A stretch of DNA of 64,000 nt, taken from the NCBI RefSeq assembly GCF_900156175.1, contig NZ_FTMV01000009.1, forward strand, positions 203,153 to 267,152, in the 5' to 3' direction. This DNA is from Janthinobacterium sp. TND4EL3. Its GTDB lineage: Bacteria > Pseudomonadota > Gammaproteobacteria > Burkholderiales > Burkholderiaceae_D. A program made the position numbers and the translations under genes. Numbering within the stretch: the stretch's first letter is position 1; the number at the start of each line of letters is the position of its first letter. A model generated the notes under the pieces. That model was not told the origin of the DNA and did not search any database. It saw only the letters and a list, made by a program, of their open reading frames with translations. Below are positions 25,050-33,198 of the stretch, piece after piece.

Positions 25050-26392
25050 TGAAGCAAGCGGAAAACCCGGGTTTTACCCTGTCGCCCATCCAGCAAGTGA
25101 TCAAGGCGCACCGCCGCGGCGAGCGCGTGGGCCTGTACGCCGTCTGCTGCAGCCACCCGAGCGTGCTGCGCGCCGCCATGCGCGTGGCCAGCGAGTACGA
25201 CACCGTGTTGCTGGTCGAGGCCACGTCGAACCAGGTCGACCAGTTCGGCGGCTACACGGGCATGACACCAGCCGTTTTCCGCGACACCATGCTGGCACTG
25301 GCCCGCGAACAGGGTTTCCCCGCCAGCCGCCTGGTGCTGGGCGGCGACCACCTGGGCCCGAACGCCTGGCAGCACCTCGATGCGGCCACCGCCATGGCCC
25401 ACGCCGAGACGCTGATCGCCGCGTATGCGTCGGCCGGCTTCCATAAAATCCACCTCGATTGCAGCATGCGCTGTGCCGATGATCCCCTGCAGCTCGACGA
25501 TGAAACCGTGGCGGCCCGTTCGGCGCGCCTGTGCATCGTCGCCGAAGCGGCGGCCGCGGCCGCCGGCTTCGCGCCGCCCGTCTACGTGATCGGCACGGAA
25601 GTGCCGATTCCGGGCGGCGAAGCGTCGTTGGCGCAGGCCGGCGCCGTCACCAGCCCGCAGGCCGCGCGCCGCACGCTGGACGTGCATTGCCGCGCCTTCC
25701 TCGACAACGGCCTGCACGACGCCTGGCGCCGCGTCATCGCCATGGTGGTGCAGCCGGGCGTCGATTTCGACCAGAGCAGCATCCAGCACTACGACGCGGA
25801 GGCCGCCGCCGAACTGTCGGCCTTCGTGGCCGAGCAGCCGGGCCTCGTGTTCGAAGCCCACTCGACCGACTACCAGCGCGAGTCCGCCCTGCACGCCATG
25901 GTGCGCGACCATTTCGCCATCCTGAAAGTGGGCCCGGCCGCCACCTTCGCCCTGCGCGAGGCGCTGTTCGCCCTGTGCCAGATCGAGGAAGAACTGCTGC
26001 CGGCGCACGCCACCTCGCAGCTGATGCAGGTGCTCGACGACGTCATGGTGGCCAAGCCGAAGAACTGGATCAAGCATTACCTGGGCACGCCGGAAGAACA
26101 GCGATTGATGCGCCGCTACGGCTTGAGCGACCGCTGCCGCTATTACTGGGGCGAGCCGGAAGTGGCTGCCGCCGTCGGCAAGCTGCTGGCCAACCTCGAT
26201 GCCGTGGCGATTCCGCTGCCGCTGCTGAGCCAGCATTTGCCGGAACAGTATGCGGCCGTGGTGCAGGGCAGCCTGCCAGCGCAGGCGCCGGCCTTGATCG
26301 AGCACAAGATCGGCAGCTTGCTGGCGCAATATGCGCGCGCCTGCAACCGCAATGCGGCAGTGGCCGTCATTGCCGAAGCGGCAATCTGTTAA
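25046..26392 (+). CDS. agaZ: GatZ/KbaZ-like D-tagatose-bisphosphate pathway protein AgaZ (448 aa)
   Basis: Member of the GatZ/KbaZ family, long treated as the non-catalytic subunit of tagatose-1,6-bisphosphate aldolase and later proposed to act as a tagatose-6-phosphate kinase in aga pathways. Recognisable segments: ERVGLYAVCCSHPSVL, VLLVEATSNQVDQFGGYTG, LGGDHLGPNAW, KIHLDCSMRCADD, FEAHSTDYQ and LKVGPAATFALREALFAL. The ATG at 25046 overlaps the agaK stop by 4 bp. No KbaY/GatY catalytic aldolase and no PfkB-type tagatose-6-P kinase gene is present in this window, so the last pathway step must be encoded elsewhere. Slightly longer than E. coli GatZ (about 420 aa). Confidence 0.9.
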   Translation: MMKQAENPGFTLSPIQQVIKAHRRGERVGLYAVCCSHPSVLRAAMRVASEYDTVLLVEATSNQVDQFGGYTGMTPAVFRDTMLALAREQGFPASRLVLGGDHLGPNAWQHLDAATAMAHAETLIAAYASAGFHKIHLDCSMRCADDPLQLDDETVAARSARLCIVAEAAAAAAGFAPPVYVIGTEVPIPGGEASLAQAGAVTSPQAARRTLDVHCRAFLDNGLHDAWRRVIAMVVQPGVDFDQSSIQHYDAEAAAELSAFVAEQPGLVFEAHSTDYQRESALHAMVRDHFAILKVGPAATFALREALFALCQIEEELLPAHATSQLMQVLDDVMVAKPKNWIKHYLGTPEEQRLMRRYGLSDRCRYYWGEPEVAAAVGKLLANLDAVAIPLPLLSQHLPEQYAAVVQGSLPAQAPALIEHKIGSLLAQYARACNRNAAVAVIAEAAIC

Positions 26393-26418
26393 GCTCGGTA
26401 TTTTCACTTTTACCGAGC
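26393..26418 (+). other. Stem-loop directly upstream of agaR
   Basis: GCTCGGTA (26393-26400) and TACCGAGC (26411-26418) form a perfect 8-bp stem with a 10-nt loop. It begins right after the agaZ stop and ends 8 nt before the agaR ATG, where no Shine-Dalgarno sequence is visible. No T-run follows, so it is probably not a terminator; it could keep repressor synthesis low or be a processing site. Confidence 0.5.
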
Positions 26419-26426
26419 CCGCCACC

Positions 26427-27194
26427 ATGCGAAATACCAGCCAACGCCGTGAATCCATCCTCCAAATGCTTGCCCAGCAGGGCTCGGTGCAGGTGACCGA
26501 TCTGGTGGAAAAGCTCGGCGTGTCCGCGGTCACCATCCGCAGCGACTTGAATGCGCTGGAAGCGCAAGGCATGGCCACGCGCAGCCACGGCGGCGCGACC
26601 CTGACGCGCACGCCGCCGCCCGAGCATACGATACGCCAGAAGGATGCCATCAACCACGAGCAGAAGGAGCGCATCGGCGCCTATGCGGCGCGGCTGGTGG
26701 AACCGGGCGACAACATCATCATCGACTCGGGCACCACCACCATCTCGCTGGCGCGCCATCTGCGCGATGCGACGGGCGTGACGGTGGCCACGAATGGCCT
26801 GAACATCGCGTGGGAGCTGGCCGACGCGCCGGGCGTGGACCTGATCCTCACGGGCGGTCTGCTGCGCAAGCAGTCGCTGTCGATCCAGGGCAGCCAGGCC
26901 GAAACCTGCTTGCAGGCCTACAGCTTCGACAAGCTGTTCCTGGGCGTGGACGGCTTCGACCTGCAGTTCGGCGTCACCACCCACCACGAAGCGGAAGCGA
27001 GCCTGAACCACAAGATGGTGGAACGGGCCAAGAAAATCATCGTCCTCACGGACGCCTCGAAGTTCGGCCGCGTCAGCCTGCACCGCATCGTGCAGCTGGA
27101 CCGCGTCGATACCGTCATCACCGATGCCAGCATCAGCCAGGAATACCGCGAAGGGCTGCAAAAGCTGGGCATCGAACTTTTTATAGCGGAATAA
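26427..27194 (+). CDS. agaR: DeoR-family transcriptional repressor AgaR (255 aa)
   Basis: DNA-binding regulator of GalNAc genes. The N-terminal winged helix-turn-helix (SQRRESILQMLAQQGSVQV, then SAVTIRSDLNALEAQG, about residues 4-57) is followed by the phosphosugar-sensing domain (IIDSGTTT, ATNGLNIAWEL, LTGGLLRKQS, LFLGVDGFDLQFGVTTH). The order and wording are very close to E. coli AgaR. ATG 26427 is the first plausible start after the hairpin. It lies in the middle of the operon it should control; the CTTTC-repeat regions at 15862-16140 and 22651-22934 are its probable targets, with a phosphorylated sugar intermediate as likely inducer. Confidence 0.92.
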   Translation: MRNTSQRRESILQMLAQQGSVQVTDLVEKLGVSAVTIRSDLNALEAQGMATRSHGGATLTRTPPPEHTIRQKDAINHEQKERIGAYAARLVEPGDNIIIDSGTTTISLARHLRDATGVTVATNGLNIAWELADAPGVDLILTGGLLRKQSLSIQGSQAETCLQAYSFDKLFLGVDGFDLQFGVTTHHEAEASLNHKMVERAKKIIVLTDASKFGRVSLHRIVQLDRVDTVITDASISQEYREGLQKLGIELFIAE

Positions 27195-27197
27195 CAC

Positions 27198-28292
27198 ATG
27201 CTGAGCGGCAGAATCCTTACCCCATCTGGCTGGATCACGGGCACCATCACTTTTGACCAGCGCATCGTCCAGATACAGGAAGACCCTGCCGCGGACAGCG
27301 CGCTGACCATCCTGCCCGGCTTCATCGACCTGCACGTGCACGGCGCGGCCGGCGTCGACATCATGGAAGGCGCAAACGCGGGCGCCACGGTGGCGCAGGT
27401 ACACGCGCGCCACGGCACCACGGCCCTGCTGGGCACCACCCTGACGGCGAAAGAACCATCGATCGTGCGCGCCCTGCAAGGCCTGGCCGGCGTCATCGCC
27501 GAACGTCCCGCCAACGGCGCGCGCATGCTGGGCGTGCACCTGGAAGGACCGTTCTTGAACCTGCACCGCCTGGGCGCGCAGCCGCCCGACGTGGTGCAGG
27601 CGAGCCTGGCTCTCGTGCAGCGCTTCCACGCCATCGCCCCCATCAAGGTCTTGACCATGGCGCCGGAAATCCCCGGCCACCTGGAACTGATCCCGCAGCT
27701 GGCGGCCATGGGCATCCGCGTGCAGATCGGCCACAGCGCCGGCACGTATGACGAAGGCGTGGCGGCGCTCAAGGCCGGGGTCTCGGGCTTCACCCACCTG
27801 TACAACGGCATGACGGGCATGACACACTACGACCCCGGCATGGTGGGCGCGGCGCTGGCGCACGCCGAATACGCGGAAATCATCCCCGACCTGCAGCACG
27901 TGGCCAAGGGCGCCCTGCGCGCGGCCCTGCGCGCCATCCCGCGCCTGTACGGCGTGACGGACGCCACCTCGGCCACCGGCATGCCCGACGGCGAATACGG
28001 CCTGGGCACGCAGCGCGTCTACAAATGCATGGGCTGCGTGCGCCTGGCCACGGGCTCGCTGGCCGGCAGCGTGCTGACCATGGACCAGGCCCTGCGCAAT
28101 TTCGTCGACCTGGGCCTGGACCTGGCCGACGCCTCGAACCGTTTGTCGCTGTACCCCGCCGACTACCTGGGCGAATCCGAACGGGGCCGTCTGGCACCGG
28201 GCGCCTGGGCCGACATCGTCGTCCTCGATTTCCGGTTACAGCCAGTGTCCGTCTTCGTCGAAGGCGCGGCCATCGATCTTTCCACCCGCTAG
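27198..28292 (+). CDS. agaA: N-acetylhexosamine-6-phosphate deacetylase, AgaA type (364 aa)
   Basis: Amidohydrolase-superfamily deacetylase that would convert GalNAc-6-P to GalN-6-P plus acetate. Metal and catalytic residues are visible: His46 and His48 (DLHVHG), Glu116 (HLEGPF), His179 (GHSAGT), His200 (THLYNGM) and the catalytic Asp255 (VTDATSATG). The start lies 3 bp after agaR, with GCGGA upstream. It is about 15-20 residues shorter than typical NagA. GlcNAc-6-P is an alternative substrate, but the operon context favours GalNAc-6-P. Confidence 0.92.
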   Translation: MLSGRILTPSGWITGTITFDQRIVQIQEDPAADSALTILPGFIDLHVHGAAGVDIMEGANAGATVAQVHARHGTTALLGTTLTAKEPSIVRALQGLAGVIAERPANGARMLGVHLEGPFLNLHRLGAQPPDVVQASLALVQRFHAIAPIKVLTMAPEIPGHLELIPQLAAMGIRVQIGHSAGTYDEGVAALKAGVSGFTHLYNGMTGMTHYDPGMVGAALAHAEYAEIIPDLQHVAKGALRAALRAIPRLYGVTDATSATGMPDGEYGLGTQRVYKCMGCVRLATGSLAGSVLTMDQALRNFVDLGLDLADASNRLSLYPADYLGESERGRLAPGAWADIVVLDFRLQPVSVFVEGAAIDLSTR

Positions 28293-28342
28293 ATTCCGTC
28301 TCTAGAACCAGCCCCCAACCTCAACCCCGTCCCGGAGTTACC

Positions 28343-30130
28343 ATGCACGACACGTCACACAAGGCCCCCGTGTGGGCCATGCGCTACCTGCTATTTATTG
28401 CCGGCATGGGGGGATTGCTGTACGGCATAGACATCGGCATCATCGCCGGCGCCCTGCCCTACCTGGAATCGACCGCCTCCGTGGCCTGGAAACTGACGGC
28501 CCAGCAGCTGAGCTTTATCGTCGCCGCCGTGCTGCTGGGCTCCGTCCTGTCCTCGCTGTTCGCCGGCGCCCTGGCCGATATCCTGGGCCGGCGCTGGGTA
28601 ATGTTCCTGGCCGGCGCCCTGTTCAGCGCGAGCATTCCATTGATTGCCCTGGCCGACGGCTACACGCCGCTGCTGCTGGGCCGTCTGCTGCAAGGCATCA
28701 GCGGCGGCTTGATCGGCGTCGTCGTGCCCCTGTACCTGGCCGAATGCCTGCCGGCGCAACAGCGTGGACGGGGCGCCGCCCTGTTCCAGCTGCTGCTGAC
28801 CATCGGCCTGGTGGCGGCCGCCCTGATCGGCCTGCTGCAGGCGCAGACAGTGGAAACGGCCACGCAGGCGGCGCAGGCCTTGCCGGAAGCGGGCCGCATC
28901 GCCGCCATCTTCGCGGCCAAGGACCACGCCTGGCGCAGCATCTTCTGGGTCTGTCTGACGCCGGGCCTCGTATTTACCATCGGCGCCCTGCTGCTGGCCG
29001 AGTCGCCGCGCTGGCTGGCGCAACGGGGCCGCATCGCGCAGGCGCGCCAGTCGCTGCTGCGCACGCGCCTGCCCGCCGCCGCCGACATCGAGTTGCGCGA
29101 GATGCAAGACACGCCCGAGAACGCGGCCAAGGCCAGCGGCAAGGCGAAAGACCCGCTGCTGAGCCGCCGCTATGTGCTGCCCTTCCTGCTGGCCTGCCTG
29201 ATCCTCGCCTGTACCCAGGCGACGGGCATCAATTCCATCCTCGCCTATGTCGTCAATATTCTCAACCAGGCGGGCCTGTCGGGCGCCTCGGCCAACATGG
29301 CGGACGTCCTGTTGAAGGTGCTGAACGCCGTGATGACGGTGGTGGCCGTGCTGCTGGTGGACCGCAAGGGCCGCAAGTTCCTGCTGATGCTGGGCACGGG
29401 CGGCATTGTCGTCTCGCTGCTGGCGGCCGGCCTGCTGTTCCGCGGCGCCGAAGCGCACCTGGCCGACGTGCGCCCCGCCATCGCCGCCCAGGTGCACAAC
29501 GACGGCCTGGCCGTGCACCTCGATGCGGCCACCCTGACGGCCCTGGGCGCGGCCGCCGACGGCACGCCGCAGCAGCTGACCATCGCCTACGCCTACGGTC
29601 CGTTCACCAACGTGAAGAGCCTGCGCAGCGACGATCCCGTGCTGCGCCAGGTGACCATCGCCCGCGAAGACGCCGTGCAGGCCGACAGCGTGATCGGCGT
29701 GTTCTTCCGCAAGCTGCACCTGAACCCGTTCGCCGACCCGGCCGCCGGACGCGAGGCGCCGCTGCGCATCGAAAAGGCCAGCCTGGGCCCCGTGCCCTCG
29801 TCCACGCACGGCTGGCTGGTGGCCGTCGCCATCTGCGTGTTCGTTTCCAGCTTCGCCGTGGGACCGGGCGTGTGCGTGTGGCTGGCCCTGTCCGAGCTGA
29901 TGCCGACCCGTATCCGCTCGAACGGCATGAGCATCGCGCTGCTGGTGAACCAGTTCGTGTCGACCGTGATCGCCGCCATCTTCCTGCCCACCGTTGGCTT
30001 GCATGGCTATTCGACCTTGTTCTTCTTCGGCGCCGGCTGCACCGTGCTGTATTTCCTGGCGGCAGCATTTTTGCTCCCCGAAACGAAGGGCAAGACCCTG
30101 GAAGAGATCGAAGCGCACTTTTCCAGGTAA
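28343..30130 (+). CDS. agaP: MFS sugar permease AgaP with large periplasmic insertion (595 aa)
   Basis: Sugar-porter-family permease, probably carrying free GalNAc across the inner membrane for AgaK. Family marks: ADILGRRWVMF after TM2, GRLLQGISGG, YLAECLPAQQRGRGA, ESPRWLAQRGR, DRKGRKFLL and the C-terminal LPETKGKTLEEIE. About 12 membrane segments. Residues about 368-490 form a hydrophilic, roughly 120-residue insert between TM9 and TM10, which should face the periplasm; usual members of about 470 aa have only a short loop there. A smaller extra loop lies at 167-198. ATG 28343 follows CCGGAG. Last gene of the operon, 50 bp after agaA, with a strong terminator 24 bp beyond the stop. Confidence 0.88.
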   Translation: MHDTSHKAPVWAMRYLLFIAGMGGLLYGIDIGIIAGALPYLESTASVAWKLTAQQLSFIVAAVLLGSVLSSLFAGALADILGRRWVMFLAGALFSASIPLIALADGYTPLLLGRLLQGISGGLIGVVVPLYLAECLPAQQRGRGAALFQLLLTIGLVAAALIGLLQAQTVETATQAAQALPEAGRIAAIFAAKDHAWRSIFWVCLTPGLVFTIGALLLAESPRWLAQRGRIAQARQSLLRTRLPAAADIELREMQDTPENAAKASGKAKDPLLSRRYVLPFLLACLILACTQATGINSILAYVVNILNQAGLSGASANMADVLLKVLNAVMTVVAVLLVDRKGRKFLLMLGTGGIVVSLLAAGLLFRGAEAHLADVRPAIAAQVHNDGLAVHLDAATLTALGAAADGTPQQLTIAYAYGPFTNVKSLRSDDPVLRQVTIAREDAVQADSVIGVFFRKLHLNPFADPAAGREAPLRIEKASLGPVPSSTHGWLVAVAICVFVSSFAVGPGVCVWLALSELMPTRIRSNGMSIALLVNQFVSTVIAAIFLPTVGLHGYSTLFFFGAGCTVLYFLAAAFLLPETKGKTLEEIEAHFSR

Positions 30131-30153
30131 CCAACTGTAGCAGTCTCCTTTCC

Positions 30154-30185
30154 AGCTCCGGACCACCATCCGGGGCTGTTTTTTT
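30154..30185 (+). terminator. Rho-independent terminator of the aga operon
   Basis: Stem AGCTCCGG (30154-30161) with CCGGGGCT (30170-30177, one G-T pair), 8-nt loop, then GTTTTTTT. Classic form. Confidence 0.92.
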
Positions 30186-30332
30186 GCCTGCCGGACAAGT
30201 TTACAACGCTGGCGCGCACGTCACCGTACGGTTTTCCTTCTGGAATCACGGGCGCGTGGGCTAGAATCTGGCTGCGTCGTGCTACTCACGAGGCGGCAAT
30301 GGCGCCATGACAAAAAACCACCAGGAGACACA

Positions 30333-31730
30333 GTGAGCTTATTTAGAACCAAGAATTTGGATGACATGATTGCCCACAGCAAGAAACCGGGAGGTCTGGC
30401 CAAGGTGCTGGGACCGTTCGACCTTGTCCTCATGGGCATCGGCGCCATCGTCGGCACCGGTATTTTCGTGCTCACCGGCACGGGCGCGCTGACGGCCGGC
30501 CCCGCCCTGTCGCTGTCCTTCGTCGTGGCGGCCGTCGCCTGCTGCTTCGCCGCCCTGTGCTATGCGGAATTCGCCTCCACCGTGCCGGTGGCCGGCTCCA
30601 TCTACACCTACAGCTATGCCACCCTGGGCGAGCTGGCCGCCTGGATGATAGGCTGGGACTTGCTGCTCGAATACGGCCTGGCCGCAGCCGCCGTCTCCGT
30701 CGGCTGGTCCGGCTATTTCCAGTCGCTGCTGTCGGGCTTTGGCATCACCCTGCCCGTGGCCCTGACGGCCGCACCGGGCGCCCTGCCCGGCGTGACCACC
30801 TTCATCAACCTGCCGGCCCTGGTCATCATGCTGGCCCTGACAGCCATGCTGGGCTGGGGCGTGCGCGAATCGGCCCGCCTGAACAACATCATGGTGGCCA
30901 TCAAGGTGGGCGTGGTGCTGCTGTTCATCATCTTCGGCGCGCGCCACGTGCAGCCGGCCAACTGGCAGCCCTACATGCCCTTCGGCTACCACGGCATGCT
31001 GAGCGCCGCCGCCCTCGTCTTCTTCGCCTTCATCGGCTTTGACGCCGTCACCTCGGCCGCCGAGGAAGTCAAGAAGCCGTCGCGCGACTTGCCCATTGGA
31101 ATTATCGGCTCGCTGGCCGTATGCGCCGTGCTGTACGTGGTGGTCTCGGCCATCATGACGGGCATCGTGCCGTACCAGAAATTCCTCGGCGTCGACCATC
31201 CCGTCTCGCTGGCCCTGCAATATGCGGGCGAAAACTGGATCGCCGGCTTCGTCGACCTGGGCGCCATCCTCGGCATGACCACCGTGATCCTCGTGATGGC
31301 CTTCGGCCAGACGCGCATCATCTTCGCCATGTCGCGCGACGGCTTGCTGCCCAAGCGCCTGTCGACCGTGCACCCGCGCTTCCACACGCCGTTCTTCGCC
31401 ACTTGGCTGGTCGGCATCGTCTTCGGCCTGATCGCCGCCACGATCCCGCTCAACATCCTCGCAGAGCTGATCAACATCGGCACCCTGGCCGCCTTCACCA
31501 TGGTCTCCGTGGCCGTGGTGGTGCTGCGCAAGCGCCGCCCCGACCTGCCGCGCGCCTTCCGCTGTCCCGGCGTGCCCTACGTGCCGGCGCTGGCCGTGAT
31601 CCTGTGCGTGGGCCTGATGACGTTCCTGAGCTGGGTTACCTGGGTGGCGTTTTCCATCTGGCTCGTGCTGGGCCTGATCATCTACTTCGGCTACGCTCGC
31701 CGCCGTTCGCTGCTGCACCCGCCGCAGTAA
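30333..31730 (+). CDS. APC-family amino acid permease (465 aa)
   Basis: Inner-membrane amino acid transporter of the cationic-amino-acid/YfnA-like branch, with about 12 hydrophobic segments. The TM1 substrate motif GIGAIVGTGIFVLTG and the TM6 region FFAFIGFDAVTSAAEEVKKP are characteristic. The start is GTG 30333, 4 bases after AGGAGACA; the upstream in-frame extension is polar and has no ribosome site. Single gene behind the aga terminator, so its promoter is in 30186-30332. The substrate cannot be read from sequence. Confidence 0.92.
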   Translation: MSLFRTKNLDDMIAHSKKPGGLAKVLGPFDLVLMGIGAIVGTGIFVLTGTGALTAGPALSLSFVVAAVACCFAALCYAEFASTVPVAGSIYTYSYATLGELAAWMIGWDLLLEYGLAAAAVSVGWSGYFQSLLSGFGITLPVALTAAPGALPGVTTFINLPALVIMLALTAMLGWGVRESARLNNIMVAIKVGVVLLFIIFGARHVQPANWQPYMPFGYHGMLSAAALVFFAFIGFDAVTSAAEEVKKPSRDLPIGIIGSLAVCAVLYVVVSAIMTGIVPYQKFLGVDHPVSLALQYAGENWIAGFVDLGAILGMTTVILVMAFGQTRIIFAMSRDGLLPKRLSTVHPRFHTPFFATWLVGIVFGLIAATIPLNILAELINIGTLAAFTMVSVAVVVLRKRRPDLPRAFRCPGVPYVPALAVILCVGLMTFLSWVTWVAFSIWLVLGLIIYFGYARRRSLLHPPQ

Positions 31731-31740
31731 AAAGTCCCGT

Positions 31741-31763
31741 GCAGCGACACATCCTGTCGCTGC
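31741..31763. terminator. Hairpin after the permease gene
   Basis: GCAGCGACA (31741-31749) pairs perfectly with TGTCGCTGC (31755-31763) around CATCC. Not followed by a T-run on the plus strand, so termination is uncertain; it lies 11 bp after the permease stop and 43 bp before the next gene. Confidence 0.45.
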
Positions 31764-31806
31764 CGCAGTTAAGATGGCGGTTTCGCAATCCTGCAGGCCG
31801 CCATCC

Positions 31807-33093
31807 ATGCAACGTTCCCCCGACCTCATCGCACAACTGGACCAGAGCACGGACCAGCTCAAGCGCGCGCGCCTGCGCAACATGCAACTGCTGGCCGCCG
31901 GCCTGCTGCTGCTGGCCGCGCTGATCTTCGCCTTGGCCCGCTGGCAACGGGACGGCCACCCCGCCTGGGGCTATGTGGAAGCGTTTGCCGAAGCGGCCAT
32001 GGTGGGCGCGATCGCCGACTGGTTCGCCGTTGTCGCCCTGTTCCGCCACCCGCTGGGCATCCCGCTGTGGCATACGGCCATTATCCCGAACAGCAAGGCC
32101 GACATCGGCCGCAGCCTGGGCGCCTTCGTGGAAAACCATTTCATTACCGAGCAAGGCATCGCCGAGCGCATCGCGCAAGCCGATCCCGCCGCGCGCCTGG
32201 GCGCCTGGCTCGGCGACCCCGTTCACGCGCGGCAGCTGGGCATGGCCGGCGCCGGCGTCGCCAGGCAGCTGCTGGCGATGGCCGACCACGACAAACTGGG
32301 CCGCCTGCTGCGCGAGCAGGCCGGCGGCTACCTCGCTCAATTGAATCTGTCGGACGTGGCGGCCGACTGCATCGATGCGCTGATCGCCGACGGCAAGCCG
32401 CAGGCGCTGCTGGACTTCCTGCTCGACCGCAGCGCCGCCTACCTGGACGACGAGGCGCACCACGCCGCCATCGGCGACTTCGTGCTGGGCGCCTTCCAGA
32501 TCGAGAACGCGCTGGTCAAAAAAGCCGTGAAAGCATATGAGCCGCGCATGATCGCCTCGCTGCAAAAATTCGCCCTCGCCGTGCGCATCGACCCCGGTCA
32601 CCCGTTGCGCCAGCGCATCGCCGGCTGGATCGCCGACAGCGCGCTGCACCTGAAGGCCGACCCGCAGTGGCAAGCCACGGTGCGCCGCTACCAGTTGCAG
32701 CTGATTGCCAGCGATACGGTGCAAACCATGCTGGGCGACGTGTGGGACGCCATCCGCGCGCGCGTGCTGGCCGACCTGCATGCCGACGCCCCCGTGCTGG
32801 CGCAAGCGATTGCCAGCCTGGCGCGCAATACGGGCCAGGTGCTGGGTGCTGACAAGGCGGCGCGGGCATGGCTGAACGGCGCCATCGTCGCCGGCAGCGG
32901 CACGCTGGTACGGCGCTACCGGGGCGAAGTGGGCGCCTTCATCGCCGCCCGCCTGGACTTGTGGAGCAAGGATGAAATGAGCGAACGCATCGAACTGGCC
33001 ATCGGGCGCGACCTGCAATTCATCCGCATCAACGGCACCATCGTGGGCGGCCTGGCGGGCTTGCTGATTTACGCCGCCAGCCATGCGATCTAG
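31807..33093 (+). CDS. DUF445 family membrane protein (428 aa)
   Basis: DUF445 (YjiN-like) protein: a hydrophobic segment at about residues 29-46, the conserved VEAFAEAAMVGAIADWFAV and LGIPLWHTAIIP region typical of the family, a long helical middle part, and a C-terminal membrane segment (TIVGGLAGLLIYAASH). This would anchor a large domain at the inner membrane at both ends. Biochemical role unknown. The start at 31807 is the second in-frame ATG; the upstream one at 31774 adds 11 unlikely residues, and neither has a strong ribosome site. Confidence 0.88.
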   Translation: MQRSPDLIAQLDQSTDQLKRARLRNMQLLAAGLLLLAALIFALARWQRDGHPAWGYVEAFAEAAMVGAIADWFAVVALFRHPLGIPLWHTAIIPNSKADIGRSLGAFVENHFITEQGIAERIAQADPAARLGAWLGDPVHARQLGMAGAGVARQLLAMADHDKLGRLLREQAGGYLAQLNLSDVAADCIDALIADGKPQALLDFLLDRSAAYLDDEAHHAAIGDFVLGAFQIENALVKKAVKAYEPRMIASLQKFALAVRIDPGHPLRQRIAGWIADSALHLKADPQWQATVRRYQLQLIASDTVQTMLGDVWDAIRARVLADLHADAPVLAQAIASLARNTGQVLGADKAARAWLNGAIVAGSGTLVRRYRGEVGAFIAARLDLWSKDEMSERIELAIGRDLQFIRINGTIVGGLAGLLIYAASHAI

Positions 33094-33134
33094 GCGCAAG
33101 TTCCCGCCGCGCGTGCGGGGCCGGCCACTGTCCA

Positions 33135-33177
33135 TGCCGGCGCCTGGCGCGGCACGCTTCGGCCAGGCACACCGGCA
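33135..33177. terminator. Convergent-gene hairpin
   Basis: TGCCGG/CCGGCA (33135-33140, 33172-33177) and GCCTGGC/GCCAGGC (33142-33148, 33162-33168) make a two-part GC-rich stem between the DUF445 and chemoreceptor stops. No T-run; placement alone suggests a shared terminator. Confidence 0.4.
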
Positions 33178-33198
33178 TTCGTTGCGGCATCCGCCGAA

